DNA of 64,000 bases from positions 152,704-216,703 of the forward strand of contig NZ_VCPE01000011.1 of the NCBI RefSeq assembly GCF_005938105.1, in the 5' to 3' direction. The stretch comes from Brucella haematophila (lineage in GTDB: Bacteria > Pseudomonadota > Alphaproteobacteria > Rhizobiales > Rhizobiaceae). The notes below the pieces were generated by a model. The model saw only the letters and a program-made list of their open reading frames with translations, did not search any database and was not told the origin of the DNA. Position numbers and translations under genes: made by a program. Shown here one piece after another: positions 45,329-52,701 of this stretch; the stretch's first letter is position 1; each line of letters begins with the position of its first letter.

Positions 45329-47124
45329 GCTTCCGGCTCTCCGATGCGCTCGGCGATTGAAACGGTGAAAATGCCCCATTGGTCAACGCGCTGTTCCAGC
45401 TTGCGATAACCGGCCTTTTCCACCAGCTGATCCATTTCGCCCTGCGTGCGGCGGCGCATGATCCACGCCTCGCCGCCGCGATGCGACGTCAGTGCGCGGG
45501 CGATCATTTCAAGCTGCGGATGCCATGGCTGGTTGGTGTAAATCAGCAGGGAGCCGGGCTTTTGCGCACGCGCCAGTCCCGATAGCGACCGATCAATCAG
45601 CGCATTGTCGGCAAAAAGCTCATAGAGGCCCGACACGATTGCCAGATTTGGCCGTGGGTCGACGGTGGCGAGGCTTTCCGCATCGAAGGCGTCGCCTTCT
45701 TCCATATGCGCAATGGCTTCCAGCCCGCGATCGGCAATCAGCTTGCGCCCGGCAACCACATTGATCGGCGAATAATCGCGCAGATGAATGCTGTCGGGCA
45801 TGATGCCCGCACGTGCCACGGCATCAATGACATAGCGGCCATGGCCACAGGCTATATCGAGGATATTGGTGGGGCGGCCTTCGCTTTTGAGGCGGGCCAG
45901 TGCCTTGCCGATCAGCTCTTCCAGATGCACCTTGCGCTGGCGGATGCCGCGCCAGCCAATGGCGTCGAGGAACTGCCGGTCGATCAGTTTGCCGCCGGGG
46001 CCGAACCCGCGCGTCTCGTTTTCATAGACATAATCGAGCGTCGAGCCGGAATCGAAACCGGTGCGTTGCCCCACTTTCAGCCCTTCGGAGAAAAGCGCGC
46101 CAAAGGCGATGGAGGAGCGGGTCGAAGCCCAGTAAAGCCCGCGCGGCGACAATAGCGGCAACGGGCTTGAAAGCCTGTCGGCTTCGTCGCGTGTATAGCC
46201 CGCAATATGCGCTTCGGTCAGGTCGGCGCGCTGCGGCTCTTCGGCAAAGCGCTGGTCGATGAAGGTCCTGATCTTGTCGATGGCCTGCTTGCGATCCTTC
46301 TCGCCCAGCGTGTCGTGATAGAAGCCCTTCAGCACATGCCGCTCCTTGATGCGGCTACCGAGATTTTCGAAAAAGCGATGCTGAGGTGTCGGGCGCACCA
46401 CGAAATCGCTGCCGGAAATCAGAAGCTGCGTCGGCACGGTGATGGCGCGGGCATCGTCCACCACGCGCTTCGCCGCTTCATAAAGTTGCAGCAGAATATG
46501 CGAGGCGATGGGCCGGGTGATCAGCGGGTCGGTGCGGTAGGATTCGATCCGCTCGGGATCATGGGTCAAAAACTGCGGCTTGACGTAGGAATTGACGTAG
46601 AACGTGCCCTTCAGCTTCTGCCACAGCGCGATGCCTTCCTTGGCGAACGGCACATAGAGCTTGATGTCGAAGGCGGGCGAGGCCAGCACTAGCGCACGAA
46701 TATTCGGCGCATAGTCATGCACCCATGCGGCGGCAAGCACTGCGCCCACGCTCTGCGCGACAATGGCGACATCTTCAATGGCAGCGCCGGTTTCTTCGCG
46801 TATATGCGCGACAAAGCTGTCGAGATCGCGGATTGAAGCGCCGAAGGACGGTGAAAAGCCGCGCTCGCCGGGTGAACGTCCGTGGCCGCGTGCATCCCAC
46901 GCATAGAAGGCGAAATCATCGAGGCCAAGTTCATCGACCAGATGCGCAACACGTCCGCTATGTTCGTGGCCGCGATGCAGCAGGACGATCACGCCTTTCG
47001 GGCGGGCCGAGGCGGCTGGCCAGACGCGATAGAACAGCGATGTACCGTCATGGGTTGTAAACTGGGCTTCTGTTGCTTCGCGATGTGCCGTCTTGTGCGG
47101 CGGCATTTCAGCGTGCTGGCTCAT
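45325..47124 (-). CDS. Alpha/beta hydrolase fused to SAM methyltransferase (YnbC-like)
   Basis: A 599-residue cytoplasmic fusion. The N-terminal hydrolase (about 1-300) is lysophospholipase-like: VIVLLHRGHEHSGRVAHL, YAWDARGHGRSPGERG, nucleophile elbow VAQSVGAVLAA (Ser in place of the usual GxSxG centre, here AQSVG), and catalytic His in GFYHDTLGEKD. The C-terminal methyltransferase (about 400-599) has motif I ILDIACGHGRYVIDAVARA. E. coli YnbC has the same layout. The ATG at 47124 has GGGGAGGAA upstream. It is the first gene of the operon and faces the CDP-alcohol transferase gene. Confidence 0.88.
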   Translation of the reverse strand: MSQHAEMPPHKTAHREATEAQFTTHDGTSLFYRVWPAASARPKGVIVLLHRGHEHSGRVAHLVDELGLDDFAFYAWDARGHGRSPGERGFSPSFGASIRDLDSFVAHIREETGAAIEDVAIVAQSVGAVLAAAWVHDYAPNIRALVLASPAFDIKLYVPFAKEGIALWQKLKGTFYVNSYVKPQFLTHDPERIESYRTDPLITRPIASHILLQLYEAAKRVVDDARAITVPTQLLISGSDFVVRPTPQHRFFENLGSRIKERHVLKGFYHDTLGEKDRKQAIDKIRTFIDQRFAEEPQRADLTEAHIAGYTRDEADRLSSPLPLLSPRGLYWASTRSSIAFGALFSEGLKVGQRTGFDSGSTLDYVYENETRGFGPGGKLIDRQFLDAIGWRGIRQRKVHLEELIGKALARLKSEGRPTNILDIACGHGRYVIDAVARAGIMPDSIHLRDYSPINVVAGRKLIADRGLEAIAHMEEGDAFDAESLATVDPRPNLAIVSGLYELFADNALIDRSLSGLARAQKPGSLLIYTNQPWHPQLEMIARALTSHRGGEAWIMRRRTQGEMDQLVEKAGYRKLEQRVDQWGIFTVSIAERIGEPEA

Positions 47125-47143
47125 CCGGTTCCTCCCCAATTGC

Positions 47144-47246
47144 CTAGAGCGCTTTTTGATCTGATTGGATCAGATCGGCGCTCTAGTTCCCTATTTTAAC
47201 GCGCATCTTTTCCGAAAACCGTTTCACACTTTTCGGGATGCGCTCT
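47144..47246. repeat. Two-part RIME-like element
   Basis: Part one, CTAGAGCG ... CGCTCTAG (47144-47185), encloses GATCTGATT and AGATC. Part two (47201-47246) is GCGCATCTTTTCCGAAAA / TTTTCGGGATGCGC across CCGTTTCACAC. Part two matches 16899-16941. The element lies between the divergent ynbC-like and ynbA-like genes; the promoter for the latter must lie in 47247-47369. Confidence 0.75.
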
Positions 47247-47369
47247 AAGCTGCCCGCACTCAATTAACCCCAATTAGTATTGAGTGCAGTAGAATGTTTG
47301 AATAAACGAGCAAATGCGAACCGCAAATAGCTGTTTGTCCGATATTGTCCATTTCCCAAGAGATTCTCG

Positions 47370-47978
47370 ATGTCCGTCTATCAGCTTAAGTCACAATTCC
47401 AGAATTTACTGAGGCCTGTTGTCGTGCGACTTGCCCGTGCCGGAGTAACGGCCAATCAAGTCACGATAGGCGCGGCGTTGGGGTCGGTCATACTTGGCGC
47501 GCTGCTTTTCTGGGGCGGCAGCGCGGTCTGGTTCGCGCTGGTGCCGGTCTGGCTTTTCCTGCGCATGGCGCTCAATGCGGTAGACGGTATGCTGGCGCGG
47601 GAGCACAACCAGAAGAGTACACTCGGCGCTTATCTGAACGAGGTTGGCGATGTCGTTTCCGATGCCGCACTCTATGCGCCATTCGTCCTTGTCGCGCCTT
47701 TCTCCGGTGCGTGGATGTTCGCCATCGTCCTGCTTGCGGTTCTGACCGAATTCGTCGGCGTCACAGGTGCTTCACTGGGCGCGAGCCGCCGCTATGACGG
47801 GCCGATGGGCAAGAGTGATCGCGCGGTGGTCTTCGGCGTTCTTGGCGCGTGGATTGCCATTGACGGCGGATTGCCGGGCTGGGCCTTTTGGGTTCAACCG
47901 TTGCTGTGCCTGCTTCTGGCGGTGACGGTCGTCAAGCGCGTTCGCGGCGGTCTTGGCGAAGTGGCTTCCAAGGTCTAA
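47370..47978 (+). CDS. CDP-alcohol phosphatidyltransferase family protein (YnbA-like)
   Basis: A 202-residue inner-membrane protein with about six segments. Members join CDP-diacylglycerol to an alcohol to make a phospholipid. The active-site motif is recognisable but altered: NAVDGMLAR, then eight residues, GAYLNEVGDVVSD. Against the standard DxxDGxxAR...GxxxDxxxD, the first and third Asp are Asn (N69, N90), while D72 and D94 remain and D98 is extra. E. coli YnbA, as I recall it, has the same Asn pattern. It is divergent from the ynbC-like operon and its stop overlaps the stop of the convergent Fe3+-type permease. Confidence 0.88.
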   Translation: MSVYQLKSQFQNLLRPVVVRLARAGVTANQVTIGAALGSVILGALLFWGGSAVWFALVPVWLFLRMALNAVDGMLAREHNQKSTLGAYLNEVGDVVSDAALYAPFVLVAPFSGAWMFAIVLLAVLTEFVGVTGASLGASRRYDGPMGKSDRAVVFGVLGAWIAIDGGLPGWAFWVQPLLCLLLAVTVVKRVRGGLGEVASKV

Positions 47979-49654
47979 GCGCCCGTGCGCTCAAAGCGCT
48001 TGAGCACACCCAGCAACACCAGCGGCACGAATGTCGTAATCACGATGGCGATGAAGGCCATCGCCATGCCAAGCCCGACCGAACCCTGTTCGAACTGACG
48101 CCAGATGAAGATGGATATGGTCTGCATGCCGACTGGCGCGACCAGCACCGAGGCGACCAACTCGCGCGTCGCGACCGCAAACACCAGCAGCATGGCGGTG
48201 ATCAGGCTTGGCGCGATCAGCGGCAGCATGATGCGGCGGAAAGCCGTGAAGCTGTTAGCACCGCAAACACGGGCGGCGGCTTCCAGATTATCGCCGATCT
48301 GGTGAAAAGCGGCGGTTGCATAGCGGATCGGCTGCGGTAGCAGAATGCAGCAATAGGCCAGCAGCAGGATGAGCGGCGTATTATAGGGCGAGATCGGCAG
48401 CGACGGCTGGTTCCACGCCAGAATGAGGCCTACCGCCACGACGACGCCGGGCAGGGCATTGGGCAAAACGGTCAGCACATCGAGCCAGAAGCGGCCACGA
48501 AACCGCATTTTCACCACGGCATAGGCGGCGACAGCACCGAGGAACCCGGTCAACAGCGCGCTGCCGAGACCGAGCGACAGGCTGTTGAACAAGGCGCGCA
48601 TCCCACCAGCACTGTTTTCGGCGATGGCTGCGAAGTTGTCGAAGCCGAGATTGGCGGGCGTCAGTCCGCCGGATACGGTTTTGGACAGTGCGGTGGCGAG
48701 GATCGCCAGCAGCGGAACACCGGTGGCCGCAAAAGCGACCAGCGCAAACAGCGCCACCACTGGCGCGGTCATTGTGCCAAGCGGGCGCTTGTCTTTCGAT
48801 TGCGGCTTGCCGCCAGTGGTCACATAGGAACGGCGGGTCAAAATCCAGCGCTGGATCAGAAAGGCCGCCAGCGACAGGCAGACCAGCGTGAGCGAAAAGA
48901 CCGAAGCCCCGGCCAGATCAATCGGCCAGTCGGAAATGCGCAAGTCGATTTCCGTCACCAGCACCTCAAAACCCGAGCGGCGTCCAAGCGCTGCGGGGGT
49001 GCCATATTCCTCAATCGCCGCGGCGAAGACGAGAAGCAGGCTTGCTGCCAGTCCCGGTGTGGCGAGCGGCAGGGTGATGCGGAAGAAGGACCGCCATGGC
49101 GATGCGCCGAAGACGCGGCCCACATCGGAATAGCGTGCGCCGACCGCTTCGATGGTGCGTGATACGGCGAAATAGACCAGCGGGAAGGTGTTGAGCGCCA
49201 TCACGAAGGTCATGCCCGCGAGCGAGAACAGAAACGACGCCAGATGAAATCCGGTCAGCTGTTCGAGATAACCACGCGGCTGCAAGGTCATGATCCAGCC
49301 AAGCGTCGCGATATAAGGCGGGATCATGAAGGGAACGAGCATCAGCACGTCCCAGACGACCGCAAAGGGCACCTTGTAAAGCGCGCGAAACACCGCGAGC
49401 GGCACGGCGATCAGTGCTGACAGCACGACCACGCAAAGGCCGAGCAACACCGTATTGGCGCTCATGCGCAAAAGCTTCGGATCACCGAACAAGGCCGGAA
49501 GATGCAGGAAGGGCTCGGCCAGCGAGCCCTGTCCCAGTTTTGGAAAGACAGCCTGAAGCACGATGAAGACAAAGGGGACGGCCACAACCAGCGCCAGTCC
49601 GACGCCAGCGACAAGTCCGAGCGGGTTTGCACCAGCGCTGCTATTTGCCTTCAT
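47975..49654 (-). CDS. Fe3+-type ABC transporter permease (FbpB-like, fused)
   Basis: A 559-residue permease made of two six-helix halves, each with an EAA-type coupling loop: EAVGARYSDVGRVFGASPWRSFFRITLPLATPG (first) and NLEAAARVCGANSFTAFRRIMLPLIAPS (second). Such fused permeases serve ferric iron, 2-aminoethylphosphonate or thiamine-type systems. It follows the binding-protein gene by 11 bp. The substrate stays open. Confidence 0.88.
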   Translation of the reverse strand: MKANSSAGANPLGLVAGVGLALVVAVPFVFIVLQAVFPKLGQGSLAEPFLHLPALFGDPKLLRMSANTVLLGLCVVVLSALIAVPLAVFRALYKVPFAVVWDVLMLVPFMIPPYIATLGWIMTLQPRGYLEQLTGFHLASFLFSLAGMTFVMALNTFPLVYFAVSRTIEAVGARYSDVGRVFGASPWRSFFRITLPLATPGLAASLLLVFAAAIEEYGTPAALGRRSGFEVLVTEIDLRISDWPIDLAGASVFSLTLVCLSLAAFLIQRWILTRRSYVTTGGKPQSKDKRPLGTMTAPVVALFALVAFAATGVPLLAILATALSKTVSGGLTPANLGFDNFAAIAENSAGGMRALFNSLSLGLGSALLTGFLGAVAAYAVVKMRFRGRFWLDVLTVLPNALPGVVVAVGLILAWNQPSLPISPYNTPLILLLAYCCILLPQPIRYATAAFHQIGDNLEAAARVCGANSFTAFRRIMLPLIAPSLITAMLLVFAVATRELVASVLVAPVGMQTISIFIWRQFEQGSVGLGMAMAFIAIVITTFVPLVLLGVLKRFERTGA

Positions 49655-49665
49655 GACGATGCTTC

Positions 49666-50640
49666 TTAATTGCTGGCTGCGAAAATCGCGCCGAATTCCT
49701 TCAGCGTTTCATTGCGTTTGCCATAGACTTCCTTGGCGTCGATGGTCAGGACCTTCAGGTCGTTGATCAGCGGACGATTGGCCGGAATGTCGGTACGCGA
49801 TGGCATCAGATAGGTTGCAGCAACCAGTTTCTGGCCTTCGTCGGACAGCATGTAATCGATGAACTGCTTGGCTTCGTCCTGGTTCTTCGACCATTTCAGG
49901 ATCATGGCCGGGCGCGGCGCAACAACCGTGCCCGAAGCCGGGAAGATCACGTCGATGGACTCACCCTTGGCCTTGCCTGCAAGCGAGATGTAATCGACCG
50001 CGCCGAACACGGCTGCCTTGGCGCCCTGAAGCACCGGGTTCAGCGCTTCGGCATTGGCGCCAGCAACGGTTGCACCATTGGCGTGCAGGTTCTTGAACAG
50101 ATCCCAGCCCTGCGTTGACTGAAGCGCGGCGACCAGTTCAAAGCTTGCGCCCGACTGTGCCGGATCGGGCAGGTTCACCAAATCCTTATATTCTGGCTTG
50201 GCGAGATCGGCCCATTCGGTCGGCTTCGGGGTCTTGCTGGCCGGGTTCCATGCGATGCCGAGCGCCGAAACGCCCTGTGCGACGGCGGTTTCGTTCTTCA
50301 GGAAATCCGGCACTTTTTCGGCATTGGGGCTGGTATAGGCGACCAGCCAGTCGCGCTTGGCGAAATCGGTCGCCGTGTCCCAGGACGCCGAAATCAGCAC
50401 GTCCACCACCGGATTGGCGGCTTCTGCCTCGATGCGGGCCATGATCTTGCCGGTCGTCGCCTGGAAGACATTGACCTTTGCGCCGGTCTTGGCGGTAAAG
50501 CCCGTGGCGAGCTTTTCAATCAGGCTGCCGGGACCGGCGGAATAAACGGTGATATCGGCATAAGCCGCCGTGCTCGCGAAGAGTGCGGTCATGAGCGCAA
50601 AGCCTGCCGCGACTTTGGCACCGAGGATCGATTTCTTCAT
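49666..50640 (-). CDS. Periplasmic binding protein, family 1 (Fe3+-type system)
   Basis: A 324-residue extracellular binding protein. Signal peptide KVAAGFALMTALFASTAAYA, mature start near DITVYSAGPGSLIEKLATGF. Family features are KVNVFQATTGKIMARIEAEAANPVVDVLISA and DYISLAGKAKGESIDVIFPASGTVVAPRPAMIL. The adjacent tyrosines that bind iron in classical FbpA were not found, so ferric iron is not assured; phosphonate or another anion is possible. Middle gene of ATPase-SBP-permease. Confidence 0.85.
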   Translation of the reverse strand: MKKSILGAKVAAGFALMTALFASTAAYADITVYSAGPGSLIEKLATGFTAKTGAKVNVFQATTGKIMARIEAEAANPVVDVLISASWDTATDFAKRDWLVAYTSPNAEKVPDFLKNETAVAQGVSALGIAWNPASKTPKPTEWADLAKPEYKDLVNLPDPAQSGASFELVAALQSTQGWDLFKNLHANGATVAGANAEALNPVLQGAKAAVFGAVDYISLAGKAKGESIDVIFPASGTVVAPRPAMILKWSKNQDEAKQFIDYMLSDEGQKLVAATYLMPSRTDIPANRPLINDLKVLTIDAKEVYGKRNETLKEFGAIFAASN

Positions 50641-50672
50641 CTGTAGCTCCTGAGATGTTGCCTGTAATGGTC

Positions 50673-51764
50673 TTACTTCGAGAACCAGCGCAGCTGGCCC
50701 GGATCGATGGCGATGCCGACGGGAACACCCGGCGACAGGCGAATACCGTCGAGATAGGTCAGTTCATGTCCGGCATCTTCCATGCCGATCCGAACCGTCG
50801 TCAGATGTCCGTCACCGCGAAACTGGCTGCGCAATACGGTGGCCGGGATCGCCTCGTCATTGAGCGGCACGCTGCGCACGGATCGCGATGGCAAAAGCAC
50901 ATGCGTGACTGCATTCTGGGCAGCATCCGCTCCCGTATTGTGAGCAATGCGGATATCGGTGCGGGTGATGCGATAGGCGTCGTTATAACGTTCGACCGGC
51001 ACGACACATCCCAGACGCAGGAAATCGGCGACTTCTGGCGTCCTCGGCTGGGCAACCAGCTGTTCTGGCGCTGCGAGCTGTTCGATCACGCCGCCACGCA
51101 TAACGGCAACTTGATCGGCCAGCGAAAAAGCCTCGCTCTGGTCGTGGGTGACATAGATGGCGGTCAGGCCGAGATTGGAAACCAGCTGGCCAATTTCCGT
51201 GACCATGTTCTCGCGCAATTCACGGTCGAGATTGGACAGCGGCTCGTCGAACAGAACCAGTCCCGGCTCCGCGACGATGGCGCGGGCAATCGCCACGCGC
51301 TGTTGCTGCCCGCCGGACATGTCGCTGATGGAACGATTGCCAAAGCCCGAAAGGCCCACGCGATCCAGCGCGGCGGCGACGCGTTTTTCCCGGTCGGCGC
51401 GATTGATGCCGCGCATTTCGAGTGGAAAGGAGACATTGCCGAAGACGGTCATATGCGGCCAGAGCGCATAATCCTGAAACACCATGCCGAGATGGCGCTT
51501 TTCCGGCGGAATGAAGCTGCAGCTGTCGGCATCCGCAACGGTGATGCCATTGATGGTGACGGAGCCTTTGGTGGGCTCGAGCAGGCCTGCGACGAGACGC
51601 AGAAGCGTCGTCTTTCCGCAGCCGGACGGCCCGAGCAACGCAAGGGTCTGGCCCTTGGGAAGCGTGAGGCTGATGTCGTTCAGAATGGTCGCCGGACCAT
51701 AAGCGAGGCTGAGGCCAGCTGTCTGAACGGCGATATCTGCGGATGGTGGACGACTATGTAACAT
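50673..51764 (-). CDS. Fe3+-type ABC transporter ATP-binding protein
   Basis: A 363-residue ATPase of the FbpC/PotA class. Walker A LLGPSGCGKTTLL, Q loop MVFQDYALWPHMTVFGNV, signature MSGGQQQRVAIARAI, Walker B LVLFDEPLSNLD and switch YVTHDQSEAF are all intact. The C-terminal TOBE-type domain (about 240-363) may carry regulation. First gene of the operon; the 164-bp gap to the TetR gene (51765-51928) presumably holds its promoter. Confidence 0.92.
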   Translation of the reverse strand: MLHSRPPSADIAVQTAGLSLAYGPATILNDISLTLPKGQTLALLGPSGCGKTTLLRLVAGLLEPTKGSVTINGITVADADSCSFIPPEKRHLGMVFQDYALWPHMTVFGNVSFPLEMRGINRADREKRVAAALDRVGLSGFGNRSISDMSGGQQQRVAIARAIVAEPGLVLFDEPLSNLDRELRENMVTEIGQLVSNLGLTAIYVTHDQSEAFSLADQVAVMRGGVIEQLAAPEQLVAQPRTPEVADFLRLGCVVPVERYNDAYRITRTDIRIAHNTGADAAQNAVTHVLLPSRSVRSVPLNDEAIPATVLRSQFRGDGHLTTVRIGMEDAGHELTYLDGIRLSPGVPVGIAIDPGQLRWFSK

Positions 51765-51928
51765 CTGCCTGCAATCTGAACGGTTTCGCCGCTTCTATTC
51801 GGATTGCATGACGTGTGTATGACAGGAAGTTGACAGACAATCGGGCCAGTGGCCGACCGGAATTGCCAGGATTATTCGCCGGGTAAAAGCCTGAAATGGC
51901 CCATCGAAGTTAGCCGGATCAGGAGACC

Positions 51929-52558
51929 TTAGCGGGGCGTAACGTGGCGTGCGAGAAAGCGATCCATCTCTTTTTGCAACGGGGCCTTGCCGGTGAAGGC
52001 CGCCACATAATGCGGAATGCGCGCCAGTCGCAACGCGGTGTCTTCCTGCGTGCGCATCGAGATATAGCCGATCTGCACCAGATAAAGCGTGCGGGCGCGA
52101 ACATCGGCAACCACAGGCTCAAAACCGAACCGCTCGAACAGGCGCGCCAGACCGGCCAGACGACTTGCATCGGCGGCGCGCACTTCCTCTTCCACCTGCA
52201 CCGATTGCAGCGCCCAGCTGCGCACTGCAAATTCGAAAGCCGGATCGAAAATATCCCGGTCGAGCCAGCAGTCGAAAACATTGAGAACCGCTTCCTCAAG
52301 CGTTTCTGCATAGGCTTCCGTCTGTTTGAGAAGCGCGCCGGTGTTCTTGTCGCGCCAGCGGGTGACCAGCGCATCGAGCAGCTCTTCGCGGTCCTTGAAG
52401 AACCAGTAGAAACTGGTGCGTGACAGATCGAGCCGCTTGGCCAGCGGTAAAATGCGCACGGCTTCCACGCCGCTTTCGATCAGCGCATCATAAGCCGCTT
52501 CAAGCCAGAGGTCGGGCGATCCGCGCCATCCTGTTTCATTTGTCACCGGTTGTTCCAT
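51929..52558 (-). CDS. TetR family regulator
   Basis: A 209-residue regulator. The N-terminal helix-turn-helix is AAYDALIESGVEAVRILPLAKRLDLSRTSFYWFFKDREELLDAL, followed by an all-helical ligand domain. It is divergent from stcD with 143 bp between, where two copies of TGACAGYCATG lie. It is therefore the best candidate controller of the demethylase gene, responding to a methylated amino acid or its product. That role is inference. Confidence 0.88.
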   Translation of the reverse strand: MEQPVTNETGWRGSPDLWLEAAYDALIESGVEAVRILPLAKRLDLSRTSFYWFFKDREELLDALVTRWRDKNTGALLKQTEAYAETLEEAVLNVFDCWLDRDIFDPAFEFAVRSWALQSVQVEEEVRAADASRLAGLARLFERFGFEPVVADVRARTLYLVQIGYISMRTQEDTALRLARIPHYVAAFTGKAPLQKEMDRFLARHVTPR

Positions 52559-52621
52559 GGCGTCAGTTCTACCAGACGCCCGGCATTTGGCAAGAAGACT
52601 GAACAGCTTTGTACGGTAAAA

Positions 52622-52653
52622 TGACAGCCATGATTATTAAATTGACAGTCATG
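52622..52653 (+). promoter_or_regulatory. Tandem TGACAG(C/T)CATG sites before stcD
   Basis: TGACAGCCATG (52622-52632) and TGACAGTCATG (52643-52653) differ at one base and start 21 bp apart. The second includes a TTGACA that could be the -35 of stcD and is followed by the palindrome ATGTACAT. Likely regulator sites in the TetR/stcD divergent region. Confidence 0.5.
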
Positions 52654-52701
52654 TACATTTCTAGCTAGCCTTGTTGAAAACAACAAATGGGAACGATCGA
52701 A

